In this document: piece after piece, positions 6,525 through 15,430 of the stretch
Numbering within the stretch: position 1 is the stretch's first letter
Layout of the letters: every line of letters starts with the position of its first letter
Assembly (NCBI GenBank): GCA_002314875.1
Contig: DCHS01000006.1
Location: forward strand, 1 to 41,684
DNA: 41,684 nucleotides
Reading direction: 5' to 3'
From: Prevotellaceae bacterium UBA1746
GTDB lineage: Bacteria; Bacteroidota; Bacteroidia; Bacteroidales; Bacteroidaceae
Made by a program: the position numbers and the translations under genes
Notes under the pieces: generated by a model
Seen by the model: only the letters and a program-made list of their open reading frames with translations
Told to the model about the DNA's origin: nothing
The model's database searches: none

Positions 6525-7883
6525 ATGGCAGAATTTAACAACAACAACGGAGAAGGCCGCCGCGAAGGCCATACTTCTTCGAATGGAAACGATGGTCGCG
6601 CTCCCCGCGCCCGTTTCACCCGTAATGGCGAAAGAGCTAGCTACTCCAGCCGCAACAATGAAGAAGGCGGTTATCGCCCTCGTAACAATTACAATGGCGA
6701 AGGCCGTCAGGGTGGCGGCTATCGTCGTGAAGGTGGTTACCAGTCTCGTCAGGGTGGCAGCTACAATCGTGAAGGTGGCTACAACCGTGAAGGTGGCTAC
6801 AATCGTGAAGGTGGCTACAACCGCGAAGGTGGTTATCAGCGCCAGGGCGGTTACCAGCGTCAGGGTGGCTATCAGTCTCGTCAGGGCGGTGGCTATCAGC
6901 GACAGGGTGGTTACCAGCAGCGTAGCTATCAGCAGCCTCAGACCGAAGGCTATTCCAACGAAGTAGGTGCAAGCACTTACGAAGGACAGAGCCAGGGCGG
7001 CTATCAGCGTCAGGGCGGCTACCAGCGTGGTGGCGGTTATCAGCGTCAGGGTGGTGGCTATCAGCGTGGCGGTGGTTTTAACCGTGGCGGTGGCAAACCC
7101 TTCAAGAAGAAGTTTAATCCTGGTAAGACCCGTGTTGACTACAAGGAAGAAGCTTATGATCCCAATGAACCTATCCGTTTGAACAAGTACCTCGCAAACG
7201 CTGGTGTATGCAGTCGTCGTGATGCCGACAAGTACATCGAGGCTGGCGTCGTTACCGTGAATGGTGAAGTCATCACTGAGCTCGGTCACAAGGTGCTCCG
7301 CAGTGATGTCGTTCTCTTCCACGATCAGCAGATCAAGGCAGAGAAGAAGGTTTATGTCCTCCTCAACAAGCCCAAGGGATTTGTAACCACCAGCGAAGAT
7401 CCCCAGAATCGCAAGACCGTTATGGATCTTGTTGCAAAGGCTTGTCACGAACGCATCTACCCCGTAGGTCGTCTTGACCGCAACACTACCGGTGTCCTCC
7501 TTCTTACCAACGATGGTGAACTGGCTAGTAAGTTGACTCACCCCAAGTTCTTGAAGAAGAAGATCTATCATGTATTCCTCGATCGCAGTGTCACTGCTGC
7601 TGACCTCCGTCAGATTGCCGAGGGTATTACGCTCGAAGACGGCGATATCAAGGCTGATGCTGTTGACTACGCAAGCGACACCGACAAGAAGCAGGTAGGC
7701 ATCGAAATCCACTCAGGCAAGAACCGTATCGTTCGCCGTATCTTCGAAAGCCTCGGCTATCATGTTATGAAGCTCGACCGTGTTTACTTCGCTAGTTTGA
7801 CCAAGAAGAATGTAAAGCGCGGTGACTGGCGTTATCTCACCGAGGACGAGGTTCGTATCCTCCGCATGGGAGCATTTGAATAA
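6525..7883 (+). CDS. rluB: 23S rRNA pseudouridine synthase (RluB/RsuA family) with a long Gly/Tyr/Arg-rich N-terminal tail
   Basis: The 452-residue protein has two parts. Residues 1 to about 200 are low complexity: GGYxR/GGYNRE/GGYQRQ repeats ending in a Lys patch (KPFKKKFNPGK). From about 217 comes an S4 RNA-binding domain (IRLNKYLANAGVCSRRDADKYI), then the RsuA/RluB catalytic domain with YPVGRLDRNTTG (catalytic Asp318) and GKNRIVRRIFE. It isomerises a uridine in rRNA; RluB is the likeliest member, RluE/RluF/RsuA less so. Typical RluB proteins have about 240-290 residues, so the tail nearly doubles the size. Such tails occur on this protein in other Bacteroidota. The 16-bp palindrome lies just upstream. 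Confidence 0.9.
   Translation: MAEFNNNNGEGRREGHTSSNGNDGRAPRARFTRNGERASYSSRNNEEGGYRPRNNYNGEGRQGGGYRREGGYQSRQGGSYNREGGYNREGGYNREGGYNREGGYQRQGGYQRQGGYQSRQGGGYQRQGGYQQRSYQQPQTEGYSNEVGASTYEGQSQGGYQRQGGYQRGGGYQRQGGGYQRGGGFNRGGGKPFKKKFNPGKTRVDYKEEAYDPNEPIRLNKYLANAGVCSRRDADKYIEAGVVTVNGEVITELGHKVLRSDVVLFHDQQIKAEKKVYVLLNKPKGFVTTSEDPQNRKTVMDLVAKACHERIYPVGRLDRNTTGVLLLTNDGELASKLTHPKFLKKKIYHVFLDRSVTAADLRQIAEGITLEDGDIKADAVDYASDTDKKQVGIEIHSGKNRIVRRIFESLGYHVMKLDRVYFASLTKKNVKRGDWRYLTEDEVRILRMGAFE
6774..6827 (+). repeat. 18-bp tandem repeat inside rluB (GGYNRE units)
   Basis: Three consecutive 18-bp units of the type ggtggctacaaycgygaa encode GGYNRE (residues 84-101), flanked by imperfect copies on both sides. 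Near-identical units make this part prone to slipped-strand length change in multiples of six residues, without frameshift. Confidence 0.75.
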
Positions 7884-7889
7884 GATTAT

Positions 7890-7920
7890 CCGGAATTTCC
7901 ATTATAATCGGAATTTCCGG
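7890..7920. other. Hairpin between rluB and asnS
   Basis: CCGGAATTTCC (7890-7900) pairs with GGAATTTCCGG (7910-7920) with a single central mismatch and a short A+T loop. No U run follows on the plus strand, so it is at best a weak terminator. It may act as an mRNA processing or stability element between the two genes. Confidence 0.45.
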
Positions 7921-7937
7921 TCCAAACAAAATATCCA

Positions 7938-9359
7938 ATGAAAAGAACAAAGATAATTGACGCTCTCGCTTGTACAAACTATGGCAGCGAGATCACTGTT
8001 ATGGGCTGGGTGCGTTCAAAGCGCGGCAGCAAGAATGTTAACTTTATTGCTCTCAACGATGGTTCAACCATCAAGAATATCCAGATTGTTGCCGATGTTG
8101 AGAAGTTCGACGAAGAGATGTTCCGTCAGATCGGTACCGGTGCTTGCATCAGCTGTACTGGTACTCTCGTTGAGAGCCAGGGCGCTGGTCAGTCTTCTGA
8201 AATCCAGGCTACTAACATCGAACTCTTCGGTGCTTGCGCTGCTGACTATCCCATGCAGAAGAAGGGCCAGTCTTTCGAATACATGCGCCAGCACGCTCAC
8301 ATGCGTCTCCGTACCAACACCTTCGGTGCTGTAATGCGTATCCGTCACAACATGGCAATGGCTATCCATACCTATTTCCATGAGCACGGCTATTTCTACT
8401 TCCACACTCCGCTCATCACTGCCAGTGACTGCGAAGGAGCAGGCCAGATGTTCCAGGTGACGACCAAGAACCTCTATGACCTCAAGAAGGACGAAAACGG
8501 CAGCATCATCTATGACGATGATTTCTTCGGCAAGCAGACCAGCCTCACCGTTAGTGGTCAGCTCGAAGGTGAACTCGGTGCAACCGCTCTTGGTGCTATC
8601 TATACCTTCGGTCCTACTTTCCGTGCAGAAAACAGCAATACTCCCCGTCACCTCGCTGAGTTCTGGATGGTAGAACCCGAAGTCTGCTTCATCGATCTCG
8701 ATGACCTTATGAACCTCGAAGAAGACTTCATCAAGTACTGCGTTCGCTGGGCTCTCGACCACTGCAAGGACGATCTCGAATTCTTGAACAAGATGATTGA
8801 CAAGGGTCTCATCGAGCGTCTCGAAGGTGTATTGAAGGAAGACTTCGTTCGCCTTGACTACACCAAGGGTATCGAAATCCTCCAGGAAGCTATTGCTGGC
8901 GGTAAGAAGTTTGAATTCCCCTGTAACTGGGGCGATGACCTTGCTTCTGAGCACGAGCGTTTCCTCGTTGAAGAATATTTCAAGAAGCCTGTCATCATGA
9001 CTCATTATCCCAAGAAGATCAAGGCGTTCTACATGAAGATTGACGAAGAAATTCCCGTTTGCAACGGTGTTCCCCAGGAGCAGACCGTTCAGGGTACCGA
9101 CGTTCTCTTCCCCTCTATCGGTGAAATCATCGGCGGTAGTGTCCGTGAAGAAAGCTACGAAAAGCTTATGGGCGAAATCGAAGAACGCAACATTCCTATG
9201 AAGGATATGTGGTGGTACCTCGATACCCGTCGCTTCGGTTCTTGTCCTCACGGTGGTTTCGGCCTCGGTTTCGAACGTCTCATCCTCTTCGTAACCGGTA
9301 TGGCAAACATCCGCGACGTCATACCTTTCCCCCGTACTCCTAAGACGGCTGAATTCTAA
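7938..9359 (+). CDS. asnS: Asparaginyl-tRNA synthetase
   Basis: A class IIb aminoacyl-tRNA synthetase of 473 residues that charges tRNA-Asn. The N-terminal OB-fold anticodon-binding domain is seen as ITVMGWVRSKRGSKNVNFI and LNDGS. The catalytic domain has motif 2 FRAENSNTPRHLAEFWMVEPE and motif 3 GFGLGFERLI, ending RDVIPFPRTPKTAEF as usual. The motif reading NTPRHLAEFWMVEPE fits AsnRS rather than AspRS, and AspRS is separately encoded at the far end of the window. It begins 54 bases after rluB, across a hairpin, and is followed by a 9-bp repeat array. Confidence 0.97.
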   Translation: MKRTKIIDALACTNYGSEITVMGWVRSKRGSKNVNFIALNDGSTIKNIQIVADVEKFDEEMFRQIGTGACISCTGTLVESQGAGQSSEIQATNIELFGACAADYPMQKKGQSFEYMRQHAHMRLRTNTFGAVMRIRHNMAMAIHTYFHEHGYFYFHTPLITASDCEGAGQMFQVTTKNLYDLKKDENGSIIYDDDFFGKQTSLTVSGQLEGELGATALGAIYTFGPTFRAENSNTPRHLAEFWMVEPEVCFIDLDDLMNLEEDFIKYCVRWALDHCKDDLEFLNKMIDKGLIERLEGVLKEDFVRLDYTKGIEILQEAIAGGKKFEFPCNWGDDLASEHERFLVEEYFKKPVIMTHYPKKIKAFYMKIDEEIPVCNGVPQEQTVQGTDVLFPSIGEIIGGSVREESYEKLMGEIEERNIPMKDMWWYLDTRRFGSCPHGGFGLGFERLILFVTGMANIRDVIPFPRTPKTAEF

Positions 9360-9364
9360 TAAGG

Positions 9365-9436
9365 TGTAGGCGCTTACAGGTTTATAGGGTTTATAAGGTT
9401 TATAGAGTTTATAAAGTTTATAGACCTGTAGGCGCT
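9365..9436 (+). repeat. 9-bp tandem array after asnS, flanked by a 10-bp direct repeat
   Basis: Five exact-length 9-bp units run from 9379 to 9423: ggtttatag, ggtttataa, ggtttatag, agtttataa, agtttatag. The array is bracketed by TGTAGGCGCT at 9365-9374 and again at 9427-9436, and its ends (ACAGGTTTATA and TATAGACCTGT) are near-perfect inverted repeats. It starts 6 bases after the asnS stop. Confidence 0.8.
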
Positions 9437-9467
9437 CGTACACTTTCATTTTTACAGCAACACTTTC

Positions 9468-10088
9468 ATGACGATTTTCGTTCTACACAATAATTTTGTT
9501 GATTCCTCGTTTAATAAAGAAGCGGGAGAAGATGTCGTGCCCGAATACGGTCAGTTGCTCTATGCACTTCCTGACACTGCATTGCTGAAGAACAGCAAAC
9601 CCTTCTTTATCCCTGTCTATGCAGACCCTTGCAAGATGGAGATGCAAATGGGAATCCGCATCAGTCGTTTGGGACGAACCATCAGCGAGCGTTTTGCATA
9701 TCGCTATTGGGATGCTGCCACCGTTGTGGCTCATTTCATTGCTCAACCCCTCTTCGAAGAGGCCCGCGCCAAAGGTTATCCCTGGTCTGCTGCCATGGGA
9801 TTTGACGGTGCAGTTCCTCTCGGCCAATTTATCCCAAAGGAAGAACTTCCTAAAGAAGGTATTCCTTATTCACTCTCCCTCGATGGCCAGCCGTTGATGA
9901 AGGCCGAGATGACCGATCTCGAAGCCAAAGCCTCTGCAGCCATCGCCTTCGTCAGCCGCTTCTTTATGTTGCGAAATGGCGACCTCATCCTTCTCGGTTC
10001 TCCTCTGGAGTCCGTGACCGTAAATGTGGAACATCATGTAGATGCCACCCTCTGCGAGCGTGACATTCTATCTTTCAATATAAAATAA
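9468..10088 (+). CDS. Divergent FAH-fold protein, probable pseudoenzyme
   Basis: The 206-residue protein aligns by eye with Bacteroidota fumarylacetoacetate hydrolase (FAH) family proteins: PVYADPCKMEMQMGIRISRL, SERFAYRYWDAATV and GFDGAVPLGQF sit in the right order. Active members bind Mg2+ through a Glu-x-Glu pair and an Asp, and use a Lys before the FDG/sFD motif. Here the pair is E58-x-Q60, the Asp position is H89, the usual RDLQ that follows is QPLF, and the Lys position is M110. The N-terminal GRNYxxH motif is gone too. It is therefore unlikely to hydrolyse acylpyruvates. It lies 71 bases upstream of porU on the same strand. The FAH assignment is moderately sure; loss of activity is inferred. 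Confidence 0.75.
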   Translation: MTIFVLHNNFVDSSFNKEAGEDVVPEYGQLLYALPDTALLKNSKPFFIPVYADPCKMEMQMGIRISRLGRTISERFAYRYWDAATVVAHFIAQPLFEEARAKGYPWSAAMGFDGAVPLGQFIPKEELPKEGIPYSLSLDGQPLMKAEMTDLEAKASAAIAFVSRFFMLRNGDLILLGSPLESVTVNVEHHVDATLCERDILSFNIK

Positions 10089-10106
10089 GCACCTTAGCGT
10101 GTGTTC

Positions 10107-10132
10107 AGTCTCTTACGCCCAGCGTTGAGACT
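10107..10132 (+). other. Hairpin between the FAH-like gene and porU
   Basis: AGTCTC (10107-10112) pairs with GAGACT (10127-10132), and inside it ACGC (10115-10118) pairs with GCGT (10122-10125). There is no following U run, so full termination is unlikely. It may be a partial terminator or processing site separating porU expression from the upstream gene. Confidence 0.4.
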
Positions 10133-10159
10133 CCAATCATCACTCCTATATATAATAAT

Positions 10160-13100
10160 ATGCTTCGAAATCTATCTCTTTCCTGTGTGCTTGCCCTTTC
10201 GGCAATGATTTTTCCCGCTCACGCCCAGAGCGAGATGGCTGGTACAGCACTGGCAAGCGATGTTCTGCTGACAGCAGACTCTTGCTTCGCACACATTGAT
10301 AGCAATCTGTATATGATTTCCGACCAGCTTCCCCGCTATGTAGAGGAAATTGAAGTCGGCGATATCAATCCTGCTGGCTACGATGTTGAGATTCGTTACC
10401 CAGAATACAAGACGCTCTCCAACAAGGAATTGCGACTGGTGAAGGATTTGCAGAAAGCAGGAACCGTTCCTGCTGATGCAGAGGTAGATGCTGATGCTCT
10501 CGTCCTCCGTCCCTATGTTCAGCCGACGGGAGGTCTTACCCTCGAGCAGTATATGGCAGTCAGCCGTAAACAGGGTTTCCTCAACATCTCCTTCTGTCCC
10601 ATCGTTCGTCATGAAGGACAGTGGAAGCGTATTCTCTCCTGCCAGATTCGTGTTACCGCGAAGGGCAATGGTGGGGTAGCGAAGGCTCCCTCCAAGACAG
10701 AGGTACAAGACCGCTGGACAAACCAGAGTGTTCTCTCTTCCGGAACATGGGCAAAGATCCGTGTCAGCAAGGAGGGTATCTATCAGCTCACCGCTGACGA
10801 TATTCAGAAGATGGGTTTCTCCAACCTGGCTAACATCAAGGTCTATGGTTATGGTGGTCTCATCCAGGACGAAGCTTTCAGTTTCCCCGATGTTAACGAA
10901 AGCGTATTGCAGACCGTCGCCCCCGATGATCTCGAAGAAGTTCCTCTGATGACAACTTCTGACGGTCGTCGTCTGTTCTGGGCAGAAGGTACTATCCGCT
11001 ACAAGTGGAACACCTCAACATCCCGCTATTCACATATCCTCAATCATTATAGTAAGTACAGCTATTATTTTATAACTGAAGGAAATAGCCCTGCTTCTCC
11101 TGCAATGCTTGACGAGGTAACTGAAGATTCCAGACGAACCTTGACGACCGTTCCCTACGCTGTTGTTCTTGATAATGATACCTATAGTTGGTACAGCGGT
11201 GGTCGCCGTATGTTTGACAGCCACGAATTTGCTTCTAACAGTACAAATTCCTATCGTGTCGCTACTCCGAGCCTCGATGCAACTGCTTCAGGAACGAAGT
11301 CTATCGAAGTTTCTTTCGGTGCCTCTTCGACCTTGAAGTCAACGCAGGTAAAGATTTCTGCAAACGGCAATTCCGTAGGTTCGATGAATATCGAGAGATA
11401 TGATGCCAGCAATTCGTCAGCAAACGTTCAGCTGACGGTATTCAATGGTATCAATTCTCTCTACCCCTACGAGAACAACCTTTTCCAGTTCACCACAACA
11501 CAGGGAATGGATGCTCGTTTAGACTTCGTCCGCATTAATTATCCCCGTACCCTTGAACTCTACGGCGATCCTTATGCTTTCGCTGTTCAGGGCGATGGTG
11601 TTACTACACTTCAGATTGGCAAGGCAAATGCTCATACCCACCTCTGGCGTATCGGCCAGGCTGGCAGTCCTACTGCAGAAGTTCCTGTAACACTGGAGAA
11701 TGACACTCTCCTCGTAGCAAAGATTGACGCTCCCACCCGCCGTTATGTCTTCTTTGACGATACGCAGACCTACGAGAGTCCTGAATTCGTTTCTACGATT
11801 GCCAACCAGAATCTCCATGCAGATAGCAACATTGACTATATCATCATCGTTCCTGAGAGTGGAAAACTCGTAGAACAGGCTGACCGCCTGGGTAAATTGC
11901 ACGCCCAGCACGACGGTTATACCTACAGGGTCGTTCGCGCAGATGAATTATATAATGAGTTCTCCTCCGGTACTCCTGATGCCAACGCTTATCGCCGTTA
12001 CCTCAAGATGCTCTATGACCGCGCCGGTTATGACACCAAGGCACTGCCGAAATTCTGTCTGATGTTGGGTAAGGCTCCCTGGGACAGCCGTTGCGTGACC
12101 AAGGAATGGTCCAGCAAGAAGCCAGAGGATTATCTCCTCGCTTACGAAGTGGATGGTGCAACGAGTTCCATCGGTTCCGTATTCAGTTATGTTACTGACG
12201 ACTTCTTCGGAATGCTCGATGACGGTGAAGGAACTTTTGTCCGTACCGAAAAACTTGATCTTGCTCTCGGCCGCATGGTTTGTGTTACTGAGGAAGAAGC
12301 CAAGCGCCTTGTTGACAAGGTTGAGGTTTATATGTCAAACCGCGATGCCGGCGGTTGGAAGAATACCATTGCTCTCCTTGCCGATAACGGTAACAGCAAC
12401 GAACATATGATCGATACGGAGAGAGTAGCGGATGTCTTTAAGAAATATGCTCCCAACCTCAACCTTCAGAAGGTTTATTGGGACCGCTACACTTGGACTT
12501 CTTCAGCAACAGGTTATACCTTCCCCCAGGCTACCGCTCGTATTCTGGATTTGATGAAGGAAGGTGCTTCTGTATTCAATTACAGTGGTCACGGAAGTCC
12601 TACGCTGATTTCTCACTACAAGGTGCTGAAGGCCTCAGACTTTGCGACTCCGCTTTCTCCCTATATGCCACTCTGGGTCCTCGCTTCCTGCGAAATCTAT
12701 CCCTTCGATTCAGAAGAAGAGAACCTGGCAGAAGTATCCCTCTTTGCTCCTGACGGTGGCAGTATTGCTTTCATGTGCGCTACCCGTTCAGTGTATGCAA
12801 CACAGAATAACCGCCTCAATACAGCTTATTGCCGTTATCTCTTCAACAAGGATACGGAAGGAAGACGTATTTCAATGGGTGAAGCCCTTCGTCTTGCGAA
12901 GATCTACATGCTCGATGGTTCTGAAAGCGGTGACCCTGGTATCAACAAGTTGAAGTATGTCTTCTTCGGTGATCCTGCACTTCCTCTCGCAGTTCCGACT
13001 GGTACCGTTGTTCTTGATTCCATCAACGGTGTTGCACTCAATCCTTCTGATCCTGTTGACTTCGGTGCATCAAGTCCTCGCAAGGTTGCTGAACTGATCA

Positions 13101-14155
13101 AACTTTCTGCTGGTGGCATTGCCACTTTCTCCGGCCATGTTTGCCAGTTGAACAGCAATACACTTATCGACGAAAACTTCTCAGGAACGGTTTCTGCAAC
13201 GATTTTCGATCGTGAAGAAACGATTACCTGTAAGAATAATGCTAAGGATACGGATTGCTCTCCTATGGTCTTCACCGAGCGTAGCAAGAGTATTTACAAG
13301 GGAACCACGGAGGCAGAGAACGGTCGTTTCACCTTCTCTCTCACCATTCCTCGCGACATCAGCTATACTAATGACGCTGGCCGTATCTCCTTCTATGCCA
13401 TCAACAAAGAACGTACGACGGAGTACAACGGTTACTCTGAAGACTTCTGCTTGAATGGTACTGCTCCTATGGCAGAGGCTGATACTCTTGCTCCCAAGGT
13501 TGTCGCTTACATCAACAGCATTGATAATCCTGACTATACCATCACCGACGAAAACCCTGTTCTTATCGCTGACATCTCTGACGACTGCGGTATCAACAAT
13601 GCCGGTATCTCCCTCGGTCACGACATTGAACTTGTTCTTGATGGCAATATCTCCGAATATATCAATCTGAATTCTTATTTCACCTATGATTTCGGAAGTT
13701 ATCAGAAGGGTCAGTTGGTTTATAACCTCACCGGCATGAGCAAGGGTACGCACACCGCTCAGCTCCGCGTTTGGGATGTTAACAACAACTATACCTCTAC
13801 CGATGTTCACTTCATCGTTCGTTCCGAGGCTTCTGGTGGTGAAAACGAAAACGGCTATATCACAGCGACGAAGAATCCTGCAGTAACGGATACACGCTTC
13901 ATTACCTATTTCCCTGCAAATGCCGAAGTGGATGGTCTTGTGACTTACGAGGTTTATGATACCCGTGGCCGTTGCGTTTATAAGGAACCCGTTGCAGTGG
14001 GCGCTAATGCTACCAGTGCTACTTTCGGTTGGGATCTCTGCGGCAATGACCACCAGCCCCTCCCCAGTGGTGTCTATTTCTATCGTGCTGTCATCACAAC
14101 GGCTAATGGTGTCAGGGAAACCGATGCCCAGAAGTTGATTATCAGCCGTCAGTAA
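10160..14155 (+). CDS. porU: Type IX secretion system sortase PorU
   Basis: PorU is a gingipain-like (C25) cysteine protease on the outer surface that removes the C-terminal signal of T9SS cargo and joins the cargo to A-LPS or a similar anchor. The 1331-residue protein has a signal peptide ending at AHAQ, a beta-rich N-terminal third, and a C25 catalytic region with the His in YSGHGSP (His811) and the Cys in LASCE (Cys844). The C-terminal ~90 residues (EVYDTRGRCVYK, then SGVYFYRAVI) form a FlgD/CTD-like Ig fold. The length is typical. porV follows after 64 bases, the usual partner order. Both active-site residues are present, so it should be functional. Confidence 0.93.
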   Translation: MLRNLSLSCVLALSAMIFPAHAQSEMAGTALASDVLLTADSCFAHIDSNLYMISDQLPRYVEEIEVGDINPAGYDVEIRYPEYKTLSNKELRLVKDLQKAGTVPADAEVDADALVLRPYVQPTGGLTLEQYMAVSRKQGFLNISFCPIVRHEGQWKRILSCQIRVTAKGNGGVAKAPSKTEVQDRWTNQSVLSSGTWAKIRVSKEGIYQLTADDIQKMGFSNLANIKVYGYGGLIQDEAFSFPDVNESVLQTVAPDDLEEVPLMTTSDGRRLFWAEGTIRYKWNTSTSRYSHILNHYSKYSYYFITEGNSPASPAMLDEVTEDSRRTLTTVPYAVVLDNDTYSWYSGGRRMFDSHEFASNSTNSYRVATPSLDATASGTKSIEVSFGASSTLKSTQVKISANGNSVGSMNIERYDASNSSANVQLTVFNGINSLYPYENNLFQFTTTQGMDARLDFVRINYPRTLELYGDPYAFAVQGDGVTTLQIGKANAHTHLWRIGQAGSPTAEVPVTLENDTLLVAKIDAPTRRYVFFDDTQTYESPEFVSTIANQNLHADSNIDYIIIVPESGKLVEQADRLGKLHAQHDGYTYRVVRADELYNEFSSGTPDANAYRRYLKMLYDRAGYDTKALPKFCLMLGKAPWDSRCVTKEWSSKKPEDYLLAYEVDGATSSIGSVFSYVTDDFFGMLDDGEGTFVRTEKLDLALGRMVCVTEEEAKRLVDKVEVYMSNRDAGGWKNTIALLADNGNSNEHMIDTERVADVFKKYAPNLNLQKVYWDRYTWTSSATGYTFPQATARILDLMKEGASVFNYSGHGSPTLISHYKVLKASDFATPLSPYMPLWVLASCEIYPFDSEEENLAEVSLFAPDGGSIAFMCATRSVYATQNNRLNTAYCRYLFNKDTEGRRISMGEALRLAKIYMLDGSESGDPGINKLKYVFFGDPALPLAVPTGTVVLDSINGVALNPSDPVDFGASSPRKVAELIKLSAGGIATFSGHVCQLNSNTLIDENFSGTVSATIFDREETITCKNNAKDTDCSPMVFTERSKSIYKGTTEAENGRFTFSLTIPRDISYTNDAGRISFYAINKERTTEYNGYSEDFCLNGTAPMAEADTLAPKVVAYINSIDNPDYTITDENPVLIADISDDCGINNAGISLGHDIELVLDGNISEYINLNSYFTYDFGSYQKGQLVYNLTGMSKGTHTAQLRVWDVNNNYTSTDVHFIVRSEASGGENENGYITATKNPAVTDTRFITYFPANAEVDGLVTYEVYDTRGRCVYKEPVAVGANATSATFGWDLCGNDHQPLPSGVYFYRAVITTANGVRETDAQKLIISRQ

Positions 14156-14219
14156 TAATCGAGCCGGAAGGCTGTCAGCATTTATAGGCCTGGAAAGGTC
14201 TATTGAAAAAAATTAGATT

Positions 14220-15389
14220 ATGAAAAGAAATATCATATTATTCTCTCTCTTGAGTGTAGCGTTTTCTTTAAATGCTTTCGCCGATGATGATCTCAGCGAT
14301 CAGTTCAACCCTGTGCAGACAGCGGTGACTTCGCAGAGTATTGCTCCCGATGCTCGTGCTGCGGGTATGGGTGATATCGGTGCTGCTACCGAACCTGATG
14401 TATATTCTCAGGCATGGAACCCTGCAAAGTATCCCTTTGCAATCTCTCGTGCCGGATTTGCATTAAGCTACACCCCTTGGCTTCGTCAGTTGACCGAAGG
14501 TATTGCCCTCATCGACGCTGTGGGTTACTATCGTCTTGGTGACTATCAGGCTCTCTCTGCTTCCTGCCGTTACTTCACCCTCGGTGATGTATATGTTGGC
14601 GATGGCTCTGACTACACCGTTAATCCTTACGAATTCGGTCTCGATGTTGCCTATTCCCGTATGTTGTCAGAACGCTTCTCAGCATCTGTTGCTTTGCGTT
14701 ATATGTACTCCGACCTTTCTGGCCACTACGATGACAACACCACTCCTGGTTCTGCTTTTGCTGCCGACATCTCCATGTATTGGAACAACTATGGTTACAT
14801 CGGTCAGCGTGAGTGCAACTTTGCCTGGGGTATCAACATCTCCAATATCGGTTCAAAGATTAACTACGGATCTGATTACAGTTACTTCATTCCTACCAAT
14901 CTCCGTGTAGGTCTCGGTATTACTGTGCCCCTCAACGAGTACAACCGTTTCAGCCTTAGTGCAGAAGCCAACAAACTCCTCGTTCCTTCTCTCCCTCTTC
15001 AGCAGGCAGACGAATTGAACGAAGACTATCAGGAGCGTGTCCGTGAGAAGTATTATGATATGTCTTCTATCACGGGTATCTTCAAGTCTTTCAGCGACTC
15101 TGAACGTGGTTTCAAGGGCGAGATGGAAGAGATTCAGTGGTCTATTGGTGCTGAATATGTTTACAACGACAAGTTCTCTCTCCGCGCTGGTTATCACAAC
15201 GAGTCTGCGATGCAGGGTAATCGTAAGTACTGTACCTTTGGTGCTGGTTTCAAGATGAATGTCCTCGCTATCGATGCTGCTTACTGTTGTGCTACAACTC
15301 CGAGCAATCCTCTCGACCAGACGCTCCGCGTCTCTCTCTGTTTTGACTTTGACGGAATACAGCAGCTCCTCGGTCGTCGCCGTCGTTAA
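14220..15389 (+). CDS. porV: Type IX secretion outer-membrane shuttle PorV (LptO)
   Basis: The 389-residue protein is a FadL-like outer-membrane beta-barrel that carries T9SS cargo from the translocon to PorU. It has a signal peptide ending NAFA and the family start QSIAPDARAAGMGDIGAATEPD followed by YSQAWNPAKYPFA. Alternating beta strands run to an end with strong aromatic character (RVSLCFDFDGIQQLLG). It lies directly after porU, as in many Bacteroidota. ispF starts 41 bases later, across a small GATGGC/GCCATC hairpin, and may be cotranscribed. Confidence 0.94.
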   Translation: MKRNIILFSLLSVAFSLNAFADDDLSDQFNPVQTAVTSQSIAPDARAAGMGDIGAATEPDVYSQAWNPAKYPFAISRAGFALSYTPWLRQLTEGIALIDAVGYYRLGDYQALSASCRYFTLGDVYVGDGSDYTVNPYEFGLDVAYSRMLSERFSASVALRYMYSDLSGHYDDNTTPGSAFAADISMYWNNYGYIGQRECNFAWGINISNIGSKINYGSDYSYFIPTNLRVGLGITVPLNEYNRFSLSAEANKLLVPSLPLQQADELNEDYQERVREKYYDMSSITGIFKSFSDSERGFKGEMEEIQWSIGAEYVYNDKFSLRAGYHNESAMQGNRKYCTFGAGFKMNVLAIDAAYCCATTPSNPLDQTLRVSLCFDFDGIQQLLGRRRR

Positions 15390-15430
15390 GAATCTACAAC
15401 CGATGGCCTGGCCATCCACATTTCTGCATT

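Noticed and set aside
6501..7712. A 403-codon minus-strand open frame opposite rluB, rich in Thr/Ala/Val
   Set aside because: It mirrors the GGYxR-coding repeats of rluB and has no independent coding features.
9365..9436. Insertion-sequence end or attachment site
   Set aside because: There is no transposase or integrase anywhere in the window, and the tRNA gene lies far away. The direct repeats alone do not establish an insertion, so it is kept only as a repeat finding.
8064..9449. A 461-codon minus-strand open frame opposite asnS
   Set aside because: Antisense shadow of asnS. Its odd start (repeated KLYKPYKP) is just translation of the 9-bp array.
15402..15416. GATGGC/GCCATC hairpin between porV and ispF as a terminator
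   Set aside because: The stem is only 6 bp with no U run, so it is noted within the porV entry and not called as a terminator.
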